A stretch of 64,000 bases of DNA from Phoebastria nigripes (taxonomy: Eukaryota; Chordata; Aves; Procellariiformes; Diomedeidae), in assembly GCA_035582835.1 (NCBI GenBank), contig JAYKAV010003376.1:1146372-1210371 (forward strand). Reading direction: 5' to 3'. The notes beneath the pieces are model-generated. The model ran no database searches, had not been told where the DNA came from, and was given only the letters and a program-made list of their open reading frames with translations. How positions within the stretch are numbered: the stretch's first letter is position 1; every line of letters begins with the position of its first letter. Positions 1 through 12,800 of this stretch are shown one piece after another. Both the position numbers and the translations under genes were made by a program.

Positions 1-2669
1 ACGAGCTTAAAATCTAGTCTTGTTTTTACATCTTAGTGGACACAAACCCCCACTAACAGCAATTGTATATGTTCTGCAACCCTAGAGTACCATACAAGTG
101 TAGTTAGACAAAGATAATCAGGGTAATGGTCACCACTGTAATTTAGGTTGTCTGAATGGTCAAGTATCATCCCTTCATATAACAATAGATTAAAAAAAAC
201 CATGAAGGCAATATGGTCAGCTTCTGATGAAACAGCAAGTCCAGAGGGCTGAGGCAGTGCCCAGACCTGCAAACCATTGCAGGCTGGGCAGGAACCCAAC
301 AGGCAGGAGGCACAGGCAGGGGACTGAGAAACAGCTCCTCGGGTCAGACTGTGTCTGGAAAGGCAGCTCAAAAACCAGCAGTGAGCAACATTTGGTTCTG
401 CTCTGTTCAGTAGACCAGGGTAACATGTTATTTGCAATTAAGCAGAATTGCACCATGAACTCATGGTTCTGCTCACGAGAAAGAGAAAGCCCTCACCCAT
501 GATTTTGAATCTTGGCAATGCAGCCCAAGAGGAAGGAGTGCCATCTTTAGAGGCGCACAGACTGCTACAGTCCCACTTTTTAGGAAGAAAGCCCAGCAGA
601 TTTACCACAGAGAATCCCAGTCTGAGGCAGCCAGGACTCAAGATGGAGTACTTGAGTAGCAAATGATTTCAAAGTGTGACTGTACTCCCATNATCACCTA
701 CTGCATCTTCTCTTCTTTTTTTGCTGTCCTTCCCGTGCAGAGCAAAAAGAAAAAAAAAAAATTGATTTCCAAGCAGCAGATTATTTACCACATCACAGTC
801 ACTTTGNGGGTGCAGAAACTAGCTGGAGCTTCATCTGAGAGTGCCTCCTGCCTGTACCAAGAAGGCCCCTAGCACACACATCCTTCCTTAGCACCAGACT
901 CTAAAACAGGCCTCCAAAAAATGACACTGTATCCTACACATATTTTGGGTAAATTGCACAGCTTTATTTTCTTTTCTAGCTCAAAGATAGCCAAATGAAT
1001 GATTCCATATGTTTGTAACCTTTCCCCAATCTGTGGTGGATTGTTTTATAATCATTTGCAGGCAGCTGATACATTGAGGGATTGCTCACCCCTCGCAGCA
1101 GGAGCAGTCTCATCAACTCACAGAGCCTGCTGCCCATATGCAAGCCTGGGCCCTTTCCAGTCTGCTCAAGGGGCCTGGTCCCTCTTGAAATACTCCAGAA
1201 GGGCTCATTTAATCTCAGCAGCTATAAAACTTGTCCCTATTATGTAGCTTACAGTGTGCAAAAAAAAAAAAATACACAGAGGTGTAGTTACAGTGCTGGG
1301 GAATGAGGGACTAGAGAAAAACAACAACAAAAAAAATCACGCTGGAGGGGGAGAAGTAAAGCTTAAAGGAGGATTAAAGGAACACAAAATGTATTCAGCT
1401 AGACCCGACATAACTTGGTTATTGACTTCATAACAATGTACATGATTGTGAACTTTCCCAAGGCTTTTTACACATTAATTCTAGTTCACCTGGCACTCTT
1501 CGCTGTGCAAACCAAAGCACTACACTCCAGTTTGAAAAAAATCCTTTCTAGGCTTGGCAGGCAGCACTGCTTTCAGGTTTCCTAGCTACAGTTGAATATG
1601 CTGCTCATCATCATGAGCACCCCTAAAGACTCTCCCTTGAGGGGCTAGCAGGACCAGGCCATCAGCTGGACAAAAAGGAAAGGGAACTTCAGCGCTGTGT
1701 TCATCAGCCACAAGGGGTGCAGAAAACCCATGAAACCATCTCAGCAAGAAGTGTGTGAGCACTACAGGGAACTGTGTGTTAGGAGAGGGCATCATTAGAT
1801 ATGGCACAAAGTATTGGATGGTGGATGGAAATTTGTGCTAGGAAGCAAGGAGCAGGGTGAGTTCAATACGAATTTGGCATGTGCATCAGCTCACTTCATT
1901 GACACACAAGCCATTTGAAAAACACATCAACAAGCAGATCAGGGAAACATTCCAGCTGAGTTGCATTGTCTGCCTCTCCTGAGTGTTATCATCTCTGAGT
2001 CTTAATCCAGAGACACTGCAAGACAAGACAGGGAATCTGATGTCCTGTCTCCTGCTGATTAGCTGGCAGGTGTAGCAAGGAGACCTGGGAGATTCTCTTT
2101 TCAAATAAAAAAGCCAGTTGCCAGCACCAACTGATTGGCATTAATGCAAATAAGCCATTCCAGAGTTTAACTCAACCATGCCACGTGTCAGTATCCCATT
2201 ACTGCATTACATTATGTAAATCAACCTCCAAGAAAATGCAAATAGAAAAGAAGAAACTATAATCTCAGCAGGCATCACTCTGTTGAGCGCAGCTCCAGCT
2301 GCCAGCCCTATGCAGAAGTTATATCCAAGTTCCTGTGAAACAGGTTGTAGTCTTTGCACTGGCTCTCCATTTACCTCTACTCCTGTTTTATTTACTCAGC
2401 ATTAAGGGGAGGTACCTGCCTACTGAGGAAAGGGGAGCTAAGGGGGACTCCAACACCCAACCCATGCTGCTAGCACCACTGGAACAGCAAACTCTGCTCA
2501 ACACATGAAACTGTGCTGACCATCCTGTCGCAGCTCCACCCTCCCAGGTCAGGTCCGAGTCCACCTCTGTAAACCCAGGAATGCTTTATGCTCCAAAAAT
2601 AAAGAGGAAAAAAACAGTTTGAAAGATGCTTATTTAATGCTTTCTTGGGAATACTGCTAAGCACTAAAC
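1..2669. other. unique non-coding DNA, no gene seen
   Basis: I see no gene here. Open frames on both strands are at most 134 codons, overlap one another and carry no recognisable domain. The only notable simple-sequence feature is an A13 run at 1260-1272. Single unresolved bases occur at about 692 and 807. Base composition is ordinary for bird intergenic or intronic DNA. Confidence 0.7.
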
Positions 2670-3274
2670 TTTGCTGTTTGGCTTCACAGAGACTCAAACC
2701 ATCCTGCCATCTGCTTTTGCTCGTTTCTTATTTGCTCAGTCTAACCTTGAGTTTTGTTTTCAGAGATCTAGGTCCAATCTAATTCATAGTCACTGTCCAT
2801 CTGTGGTCCAACCTTGGTGCTTTCTGCCTCTCACTTGCTTTCTATCTGCCCAATGCACTTCCTCTGCCGTTCTGTTCTTTTCCTGTATTGGGCTGTGCTA
2901 ATCCCATTTTTGAATCCCACCACTGGCTTCATTTCACCTACCGCTCTAAATTGAAGCTTCTTGCTCCCCACTCACATCTCATCCTCCCCCTTTACTCCCT
3001 GTGCTCCTTTTAAGACTCCCAACCAGCTTCTATCTTTTGCTCACTCTTGTGAAAGTCTCACCTTCCACCCATGCATAAAAGTCTGCTCTCTCTTACGTGC
3101 CTTGACCACACTTCTTCTATTCATGTCTTTACAGAGACATCACTTCAGTGAGACCTTTCAAACAAATTCACCAACAAATTGTAACAAAAAGCTGTGTACC
3201 ACTTTAAGACCAAGCTTTGGTGATCTGATTCATCCCAGACATTGCTTGCCTGGATGTAATATCTACTGCCCTGC

Positions 3275-3366
3275 TCAGCTCATGAGAGCACTGAAGCAGG
3301 GACTGTGATTTCCTGTTTCGTGAGGCACAGACCACACTGTCAGGGCCTAATAAACACTGGGCAATG
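3275..3366 (+). repeat. degraded L2/MIR-type LINE/SINE 3' tail
   Basis: The segment reads like the shared 3' tail of L2 LINEs and MIR SINEs. An AGCTCATGAGAG-like start is followed by GCAGGGACTGTG, a pyrimidine-rich stretch, a GAGGCACAGA-like block and then CCTAATAAACACTGGGCA. The mammalian and reptilian consensus tail has the same order: AGCTCCTTGAGGGCAGGGAC, then the cagcgcctagcacagtgcctgg block, then AATAAA. The comparison is from memory and many positions differ, so this is either a very old copy or a coincidence in part. Pyrimidine-rich sequence upstream (about 2700-3274) might be more of the same LINE, but I cannot align it convincingly. Confidence 0.4.
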
Positions 3367-3375
3367 TTTCATTTC

Positions 3376-5818
3376 CCTATAATTAGTTGCATCATTTGAC
3401 CCATATTACAGAAAGGAAAGCACAAAAGCAATGGGCAGGATTCTTGCTATCTGTAAAAATGAATCAAATTCAAAAGCAGCATCCAAGGAATGTTGAAAGA
3501 TTAATAAATCTTCAAAGACGTCGTCATAAGCTAAAGTAATCCTAGTGTAGGGATTACTTGCCCTATTCAGTCAGAGACAGGAAATTTAGAAAAGAAATTT
3601 CTGTCCAAAATCATCTTTACATTATAGAAACACTTGGTGGGCATAGTGGGGAGGTAGGAGAGGGGAACAGAAAGGACAAGAAAAAATTTCCTTTTACTGT
3701 GCAACACATTGTACTTGTTTTTGCAATTCAAGATCTCAGAATCTTTTCCCAGTGGATGATTGTTGGTTTCACTTNTTGCAAGAAGAGTTAGGAACTCCAG
3801 AGGCAGAATTAAATGCAGGAAAAGTAACCCAAGCAACAAAACAAACTGGAGATGCTTTCATGGTACCAGGATAGCCAAAAAAAGACGTAAGATATTATAG
3901 AGCCAGGAACTTCTTTTTATATGTCATGATATAAAATAGACCTTATCCTAATCTCATCCTCAAAATCTACAACCATATGGTCATACCAGTGTCCAGCTTT
4001 GATCATGTAACACCACAGCCATCAGCTTTATCGGGGCTGCTGCAATCCTGGGCCCCTCTGGTCAATCAGCAGCTGATCTTTGCAAACCTCCACGCTGATT
4101 TGGCAGTGGGAAAGGATATTTCCTGCAGGACACCAACCTTCACATTGAGCCTTCGTTAAATGCTCCTCTAGTTGGGGGCAGTAGGTTATGGGGGGGGGGG
4201 GCTTACCTCCATCTTATGCCTGGGTATGCAAAGGCCTGAACAAAGGATGTTGGGAGGGACCGGCAGCAAGAGTGGCAGCAGTTGTCATGGGGAGGGTTCA
4301 GCACAGTTAACTGCACTGATGTTAGCTGGATGCGTGTCACTCGAAGGGAGACTGAATAGTTTCAGTCTTGATGATAATGTCTGTAGGAGATTTGTTTCAA
4401 GAGTAAGGAACAAGAAGAAAAGAGCAGAGCAGAGTCTCAGCAGAAGAAGGATGAACATCTGGTCTGAGGCAGACGACACTTCTGGAAGTGATGGCCATGC
4501 AAATCACCCGTCTGTACAAGCTCTGAACAAAGAGTGCACACAGCAGATGATATCTAGGCTCATGCTGCCATTTAAATGGGATCTGCTAAGAAACAAGCAT
4601 GCCATTTTCATCTGCAGCAGATTTGTTTTATGACATGCTGGGCCTGACTGGGCTTCTCTGCTAAAGAAATGAAGAATTCCTGAAGCCAAGGACATTAGAA
4701 GGTGGGACGTGGTGCCTGCCAAGTCCCTATTCCCCCCCAGGATGTGGAGGCTCCCAGCTCATCCTAGATCAGTCACAACGCTTTGGGCAATCTGCCACCT
4801 CAGCCCCACTCAGACACCAGCCAAACATCATTAGGAAAGCTACAAATTCATCCACTCAAAAGTAGTGAAAAATATACATAGTGCAATCAACTCTCTGCAT
4901 CTGTTTGGGCTTTGGTTTGTGTCCATGTTTCAGAGTGACTTTATGAAGTGAAACCAGATTTAATCTCAGAGCATCCAATAAAGTATGGGGGCATGCCAAG
5001 ATAGATAGCAAGGAAATCTGCGCTATGATATCAGCCACAAGCAGGTGAGCCATCACACGAGGTCTCTTATTATATCCAAACAGTGCAGAGGCTACAGATT
5101 TCATAGCACCTGTAAAATTAAAGGTTTTGGAGGATACTGATCTGGGTACAGTTCAGCACAGAAAAGATAAGATTGGGCTGACAGGGGAAAGGGAACAAAC
5201 CTTATTTTGAGGGGAAGACAGTAATAGCTTTTGTAATCAGGAGGGATGATGTAGGACAGAGATTCCCAAACTCCTTGAGAAGACATGACAAACACCTCTC
5301 ACCCTGGCATCAAACTACAGCTTCATCCAGATTTCCCCTTATCGTCATTGAGACGTAACAGCTGAAGATTACAGAAGAATTCAATTACATTTCCAAAGGC
5401 AAAACAGCACCATTTCCCTAACTAATGTTTTATGTATTCCAATACTTTAAAATTTAAATGTAAAGAGAAAGACAGGCAAACTGTTGAGAACCAACCCTGA
5501 ACAGAAACTTTAGGGATTTGTGAAGGCCTCCTGCCCTCCCCTTGCCCTTCCCTCTGCACTGCTGAACTCCTTTGGCTCATCAGTCCTTGCTCCAAGCTGC
5601 GTGCCCTTAGGGTACAGGCATCAGCTTTAGAGGCTGAGAAACTCACATGCCAAAGAGTCTGTCGACCCCACAGCTCCCAGCCCAATTCTGCAGATGTAAA
5701 TGCTTAGTATGGCTTGAATTAGGACTTATGCTTCTGAATGGCAGCTGGATCAACCCTCCAAGTCTGTCAGCCTTTGTCTGCTGCNCCTAACAAGACCTGT
5801 ATGGGAAACTTTGACTGA
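3376..5818. other. unique non-coding DNA with a G12 run
   Basis: No gene is recognised. A 153-codon open frame on the plus strand (4172-4633) starts immediately before the poly-G tract at 4190-4201, so its start falls in low-complexity sequence. Its second half (about 4340-4560) encodes a charged Arg/Lys/Ser-rich stretch with no domain I recognise. I treat it as spurious. Confidence 0.6.
4190..4201 (+). repeat. (G)12 homopolymer
   Basis: An uninterrupted run of twelve G bases. Such runs are often miscounted by sequencing, so reading frames crossing it should not be trusted. Confidence 0.9.
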
Positions 5819-5823
5819 GGTAC
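5819..5823 (+). repeat. target-site duplication (left), GGTAC
   Basis: GGTAC immediately precedes the TG that opens the LTR at 5824. The identical pentamer follows the closing CA at 6830-6834. A perfect 5-bp duplication is what a retroviral integrase of the ERVL type, and several other ERV types, leaves. Confidence 0.85.
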
Positions 5824-6354
5824 TGTAAGAGACCAACTGGCAGCTAACGCCAAGGCCACCTTGTAACCCACTGGAACACAGACCTGTTTTCCAGCGACAG
5901 GAGAGAAAACTTGATAAGGGAGCAGGGGGTGGAGATCCCCTGAGCCTGTCCGAGGAATGTCTCAAACACTCACAAGACTGAGGGATGGTGAATCCCAGGA
6001 AGGCTCCTCTGTAGAGAGTTAATTGGGTCTGGCCTTGGGAGAAGAAATATGATGACACCATAAGTCGGCCAAATAAGGGAGTATCCAGATAAGTGGCTAA
6101 GAAAACAAGGACTAGTGATAAAACCAAAGAAACAACTACTTGAACTGAGTGAACTATCCTAATTAGCATACTAAAAAAATCCACCCACCAGCAGGAAAAG
6201 CCCCCTACCCAACAAAGCCCCTTCCCCACTGAATATGCGCAGTAAAAAGAAAGGACACTGTGANTTTAAGTGAAGACGAGACATATAAGAACCAATAGAA
6301 GTGAACTATGAAACTACCCCCGTAGCAGATGGGCAGTTTGAAGTGAACGGCGGG

Positions 6355-6362
6355 CATAAAAG
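6355..6362 (+). promoter_or_regulatory. TATA-like box of the 5824-6829 LTR
   Basis: CATAAAAG lies in a G-rich context about 530 bp into the LTR, where the U3/R boundary is expected. It supports plus-strand orientation. Whether it is still active is unknown. Confidence 0.5.
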
Positions 6363-6593
6363 GGGAAGGCAAGTTGGGGAATAGGCTTTTTCTCTCTTTC
6401 GACTTTCGATCTGGGGACTTGGGACTCATTTCGGGAACTTTTGAAGGAGCGCTCCTGCGGACCAGAGACCCCCGTCGGCTGGACCAACGCTGGAACCTGG
6501 ACCGGTGATCTCTTCCTCTCTCTTTCTTTCTCTCACTCTCTCCTTCTTTCTTTCTTTTATTCCTTTTACCTTTTCCTAGTAAGTAACGCAAGG

Positions 6594-6701
6594 CATAAAC
6601 TCCCACAGCAGTGGTAAGCAACAGGCTTTTCTGCTACCCAATTACTTCATAAACTCCCACATCAGTGGCGAGCGGCAAGTTTTTCTGTTATCCAATTATT
6701 T
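6594..6701 (+). repeat. imperfect 54-bp tandem duplication inside LTR
   Basis: Two 54-bp units (6594-6647 and 6648-6701) both begin CATAAACTCCCACA and both end with a CCAATTA(C/T)T block. They differ at roughly ten positions, so the duplication is older than a recent assembly artefact. It lies in the putative R/U5 part of the LTR, between the C/T-rich tract and the AGTAAA hexamer. Confidence 0.85.
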
Positions 6702-6721
6702 ACCAATGAGCCTAGCTATAG

Positions 6722-6727
6722 AGTAAA
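6722..6727 (+). terminator. polyadenylation-type hexamer AGTAAA in LTR
   Basis: AGTAAA is a common variant of AATAAA. It is followed by a T/G-rich stretch and lies about 100 bp before the LTR end, which fits an R/U5 polyadenylation signal. Confidence 0.4.
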
Positions 6728-6829
6728 AGTCTTTGTTTATGTACAGACCTTGAGTGTCATTTCACCTTAATCCATACCAAGGGAATTTGCGAATCTGAGT
6801 CACCTCTCCCGCACAGGCGGGACGTGACA

Positions 6830-6834
6830 GGTAC
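6830..6834 (+). repeat. target-site duplication (right), GGTAC
   Basis: This exact copy of the pentamer at 5819-5823 directly follows the closing CA of the LTR. Confidence 0.85.
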
Positions 6835-9800
6835 TTGAAGAGAGAGGAGAGAAGTTAAAGTCCCATGAAAGGTCTGAGGGAGCCCACCACCAACAAGGGG
6901 AGACTTCAGCAGCTGAACTTAAATCTGCAGAGAGCAAAGTATGCACCCTGCAGGTCACATAGGGACCTCTGCAAGCATAGGATGAAGCCTCCTTCCTAGC
7001 AGACTCATATCTCATCACTGACCAAAGCAGGCAACCAAGATGGTATAACCTTCATCCAAAATCCCTCCTGCAGCCAGGCCTTGCCGAGAGCTCTCCCATG
7101 CGAGTTTTCCTCTCATCTAAGAACAGCTAAGCCCATGCTGCCATTTTCAGTATCGGGGGAGGAGACTGTCATAGAAGTGGCCTCATCAACTATCTTCCAC
7201 AAAGATTTTAGAAACTAATCTTTGAGACTACCATTTTTCTGTCAGATTTGGTTAGCTGATAGCAATCAGTGGCTCCAGAAGTTATGATGACATGCTACAG
7301 AGGGGAGGANTAAAAGCAAATCATGGGAACAAAGTCTTAAGGGCTCCAAGTTGAGTACTTAGGTTGAGGACTTGACAGGTGCTGCCCACACAAGTACAAT
7401 TTGTATAACCGCTATCCAGTGGAGCAAGCGCTATATGTCTCAGCTGGCAGCTGAAAGTAGGGATGTAAGTCACAGAAAAGAGTTGTTTCTGAGCCAGCCA
7501 TCACATAAAAGTAACTCTTTGTGGAGTTTTTCACATGCATTGTTAAAGTTGAATTGTTGCTTGAAGGTACAAAGCAGAAAACCAACAAAATCAAAACAGA
7601 CTTTCAGAAGGGCAAGGAAATATGCCAACAAATACACTACACAGGGCTTCACCTTGTCAAGGCTTTGGCATGCACAGACTTGAAGAAACAAACAAACAAA
7701 AAAAAAATCACCTTTTGCCACTTGCTTTAAGAAATTTCACAATCCTCTGAAAACGTACAACGAAGTAGCTTGTAACGTCAAAGCTGATAAGCAGCTCCTG
7801 GATGGAAGACAAGGCAGCTCCCTGTTTTGCACTGCAATATTTTGTCATGAAACCAATCAACAACATTAATGGCACATAAACTCATTCATTAAGGGAAAGA
7901 CGTTTCTGCTCACGTTCTTTGTAGTGACAGCTGGCCTCCCATAGGTTGCATACTTCAAGTCTAGCCCCAGAGGAAGGAATTGGGGGGAACATTTTTCCTT
8001 TGACATAAATAGGCATAGTTTGATTTAACCTTAGGGGGAAAAAAAAGTAGATTACCCAACTAGCCCAATTGCAAGAACACACGGAAACTACACTGACATT
8101 TGGTCTTAACTTTTTTTACATTTTCAAAAAAACAGAATTTACTTTCTCACTGTCATTCTGCCTCTGCCAAAGGTCTTCCAACTAGATCCAAAATACTGAA
8201 GCTTGGAGAGAAAAAAAAGATACTGTAATGAACAGAGACCCCAGAACATTCCTCCCAATATCCCTAACAACTTCCCATGCACACAGCAGGGCATTCAAGC
8301 CAAAACCAACTCAGCAAGAAGAAAGCAAAATTTTCTTTCTTAATAGAATATTAATTTGTGTCTCTGTTCAGGCTAAGAGGGGGCTGAGAGACAGACAGAA
8401 GACTAAGAAGCTGTAGGAATTCTTATTGTCCTAACTTTGACAAAAGTTTTCATGCACTTTTTACTTATTAATTCCCTAGCTGCATTTTAGTAGGGGCTCT
8501 TCTGTACAGGGATCAGTGGAATTCCTAATCAAAACCACGACAAGCAAAAAAAAAAGTACCACTTCTGCTTCCCAACATGAAATATTTAGTGTAAAATCCC
8601 ATGAGCTGCAGTATAATGACATCACACTAATGGAAGAAGAAGAAGAAAACCTTCTAACAATTAAAAAGAGCCTTGCTGAGAAAACACAGAGGAAATTGTC
8701 AAGCTGTCATTTATATATCAACCACAGCACATTGGACAGTACTGCAGGCTACTGTAAACCCATTTGTCTCTTTAATGGGCTGCATCAAGAAACAATAAAG
8801 ACTATAAAGTGAAGGAGGTATTTCTTTGTTTGCTTTTAAGCAGAAGGGTAACAACAGTTAAAAGACACTGTGGTACCACTCATTGCTGCCTTCAGAGCCT
8901 GTTCCAAGGCTACAGTCACGCTTTCCTCTCTACAGCACCTGCGCAATCTTGGAGCAGCTCCGAAAACATCAAAGTTAGCCCTTTGCAACAGAGAAAGAAG
9001 TTTGGCTTAATGTGTGTTTAGTTTTCTGATAAAAACAAAATTTGCGTAGACCAGCAAGCAAAATTTTTTCCACCTCCTGTATCTCCAGCGAAATTGCCAG
9101 CAAAGGGCTGGTTCCAGAGCCATGACTGCTGACACGGTAATGCACACGGCAGGAAGAACACAGCTTGAGTTTTAGATGCCAGGCTGAACATTCAGCACTG
9201 GCAGGTACAGAAACCTTGTTTTGACTTTAAACCTGAGCAAATCTGATCTGGGAGTTCACTGATGGAGAATAAATATGGAAGAAACTGATTTCAAATTGTG
9301 TCTTTTGAAAGGATGAGTTGACAGGACAAAAATAGCAAATGCAATAGGTACCTGACTACCATTGTTACATTTGTTTAAGCAGAGATTGCTGCAATGTTCA
9401 GGAGCTGCATAAAAGACTCTGCAATATGCAATCAAGTCACAGGTCTGAAAACACACCAAGAAACATCCAGTAACTTTCACAAATGATAAGAGCTGGGCAG
9501 ATAGAAGGAGTAATTACATCTTCTTTGAAACTCTATTTAGCTATTTTTAGTGCTTTAATCAAGGGCTCAATTCTTCCACCTTTCTTCACACCAAATAATC
9601 CTTTACTCCTTAATTATTTTCATTAGTATGGCTACAGGCAAATTAAGTTACTGTGAAGCTAGACTTAAGGGAATCAGAACCTGACCCAAAATATTTTGGA
9701 TCAGAAACAGAGACTCTGACCGAACACAGCATCATCAATGGCTAAAAAAAGCATCCCTTTACCTCTTGGCATGATGGACCCAGCCCAGGGCTGAAGGCTA

Positions 9801-12800
9801 AGGTTTACTCACTGTGATATTTAGCCAGTGGCCTCTCTAGGGCTGTGCTAATCAGACCAACTGAGCTGGATCGCAGTCTGATGCGGAGAAATACAGATGG
9901 CTATTAAGGATTGGACTGTGACCAACTCATTCACAAATGCTATCAGGCTATGAGACACCAGCCATTTCTGGGCAAATCCCAGAAGAGAGGGGTAAAAGAA
10001 AATATTTCTTAAACAGTAGGTTTTTAGAATGAACCTCCACATCAAAGCCTGCCACAAGTGCCAGACTTGGGAGCAGCTCCGTACATTGTTCATACGGTAC
10101 TCTGCACTGGTTCAGTGGTCTGAATCGGGGTAGAAAGATCCAGAGCCTGTGCAAGAATCCTTTTCATTGCTGTGTTGTGTCTACACCAGCACAAAATCCA
10201 GCCCTCGAGGGAAAGGTGTATGAGCAATACCCAGACAACCATACCTAAGGAGCATGCAAGTCAGAGCTATTTGAGTTTTCTTTGCTTTGGAGACTTGTAA
10301 GCAATCTAACAGTCAGCACAGCACCTGGCTGTGGTCATCAGTGCTTTAAGCAAGTATCAGCATTTGTCAGGTTTTGTATTTTACCAAAACTTGTCAAGTT
10401 NGGGTTGTATTTCAGCATCAGGACTTCATTCCTGTTCCGAACTCTTCACATTCAGATACTCTTACTCAGTGCAGTGCTCTCAGCCTTGCTCCGTCAAGTA
10501 GGAAGCATCAATTGCNTCTTTCTGTCTCCTCTCTAGCCCCCACCAAGTTCACGCTGTGCTGCATGTTGGGGGATGGGGGGGACAAAAANCAAAAACAATA
10601 CAGAAAGGAACCAAAGAGAGAATTAGTGTCCCACTCTGATATTTGTTAATACTCATTTCTGTGAAAGAAGCCAAGTTTCTATCTTTCTTGTCAAGCCTTT
10701 TTCTAGAAGGGAGGACATTAAAACAAAAAGAAAAAGCCCAAACATCCTCAAGTATATGACTGTTTTAAAACCATCTTAAATGGCAAAACAAAAAAGAAAA
10801 AAAGCTAGCTGTAAATAAATGAGTTTCTGAACATGGTAGGGCATTGAACACAAAGTCTGCTCCCCCAGGAAGCACGCAGAGCCAAAGCATGGCTGGGAAA
10901 GCCGTGTCTCCAGGCACCATGCTGCTGTGCCGATAGCAACACTTTGCTCCCGAGGGTGCCACTTAAAAGACCGCAGAGAGGAGAGAGGAGCAGCGAGGGA
11001 GAGACCCTTTGCCCATTGTCAGACTTGCTGTATTTAAGCAGCAGAAGCTTTTCCAAAGTTGAGAATAACTCCCAGGGAGGTCCTTACCCCCCACTTTCCA
11101 ACTTCCATCTAACAGTAAGGTGCCTGGAAGTCCCTCCCTCACTGCAGCCCGACCTGTCTCCTCTGCAACAGCCCTCCCCGGTCCTGTCCTCTGACAGTCA
11201 CTGAAAGATTTCCCATCTCTGCAACGTGAGTTAGGACATGGGCTGTATGTACCTGAAATGCACCTTTTGTGCACAATTTCAGGCCCAGACTTCTGACTTT
11301 GGTGAAACCCTGCAGTACCAGTGAGTCCAGTCCAGGTAAGTCAAACATGAAGTACTTCAACAGGATAGTGAAGTCCACATAGAAGACTATAAAATACAGG
11401 TATTCCTGCAGTTCACAACTACTTATCACAATTTAAAAGGAGAGAGGCACCTCTATCTTAGTGCCAGCATCAGGACAGAAAAGTGGCATCACATTAAGGT
11501 GCCTGTGGGGCAATCCAGGGCACCCTTGCACAAGGGAAGGTGAACCAGATATGATGCAATATAGCGTGGGATTGCAGCTGGCAGGCTGCCACAAATGAGG
11601 TAATCAGGAAGGATTCTGAACAACTCTTACATCATACAAAACACCAGCAACGTGAAGTTACTTTGTTCCAGGGAGGATTTCCTGCCACAGCCTAAGACAT
11701 CAGCCGCATGAACGGGGTGCAAGGTACAGCGATATGAATTAACCATACTAACAGCCCTGGTATACGCTGACCTAAGTCAATTGAATAAGTGGGATATTAT
11801 TCCAGGCCTCATTTCCAGAAGAAGCCATCTGACAGCTGTTACCTTGCAAATTGCTCTGTAGAAACAGGTGCAAAATGAGCAGAAAGAGCTCTGTTTTTCT
11901 TCCTTACTGAACTGAAGCACCCAGAAAAGATGTTTACTAAGAACTGTGTCTTCAGAGAGCAGGAAGGCCATGAAGACCCTCCAGTCTCTTCCACAAAGGG
12001 ATGCTACCTGCAGCCATCTCATGTGGCGAGCAAGGCAGCCCTGCAGAAAACCAGACCTCAAGTGATGTTTAGCTTAATTACAATTTGTGAGGTCTTCAAA
12101 GATCTTTAGCTGGAAAGGCACTGGAAATGCAGAGTATTACTTCAAAATAATAATAGTAATAAAAAAAAAAAAAATCTTTCTTGACTTCAGAAAAGCACTA
12201 TGAATCCAAAGAAAAGAAAAGGCCAAATCTTCCATTTGAAGGAATGAAGCATAAAACACTCAATTCAGAATATAATCACTAAACAAGACAATATTTCCAA
12301 ACCAGCCTTTTGAAATTATGCACAGCAAGGACAGATACATCTAGATTCTCACAAGAAAAGAGCAGCTCACCCACTCGTTGTTTTGGGATTCTAAGAGGAT
12401 CAAAAGGGTCATTTTAATGCTCCAAATCACCCACAAAAATGTCTCTCAAACACATTTCAAGCAAGCTAGATGGAAGAGAAAGAAAATTGTTATCAGACAC
12501 ATCATGATTCAGGGAGATCTGAGTGCAGAAACTTGTGAGCATTTCCACTGAATGCAAAGCAGTAATTAAATGCTTCCTATAGAAAAGAAAGGTTGTCCCT
12601 TGGACACTTCTGTCAATCTGCATTTAACAGACACAGCAGCCTTCTCAGTTCAAGCACACGAGTGCTCCAGTTCTTCGCTGAAGTGACCTTAGCTGTCAGC
12701 CCAGCCTGTCCTGTTCAATATCTGTAGCTCTGCTTGGTACGTTATGCGAACATGTGTGGGGATGAGAAGATGCAAAAAGGAAAAGCACGATGAACAGGCA

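Larger units (their letters stand above)
5824..6829 (+). mobile_element. solo endogenous retrovirus LTR, about 1 kb
   Basis: This 1,006-bp element starts TGTAAGAGACC and ends GGCGGGACGTGACA. It has canonical TG...CA termini and is flanked by identical GGTAC pentamers. The order of internal signals gives a plus-strand LTR: a U3-like 5' half, a TATA-like CATAAAAG at 6355-6362, a long C/T-rich tract at about 6506-6575, an imperfect 54-bp tandem duplication at 6594-6701, an AGTAAA polyadenylation-type hexamer at 6722-6727, and a U5-like end. No gag, pol or env sequence lies on either side. It is therefore a solo LTR formed by recombination between the two LTRs of a provirus. The 5-bp duplication and the end sequence resemble avian ERVL LTRs, but I assign the class from memory only. 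The 159- and 138-codon minus-strand frames inside it are not genes. Confidence 0.88.

Noticed and set aside
4172..4633. 153-codon plus-strand ORF
   Set aside because: It begins at a G12 run and matches no family. The charged second half is not enough evidence of coding.
5750..6621. Minus-strand ORFs of 159 and 138 codons
   Set aside because: They lie almost wholly inside the LTR on the strand opposite to its transcription signals. The Ser/Arg/Glu-rich run comes from the C/T tract.
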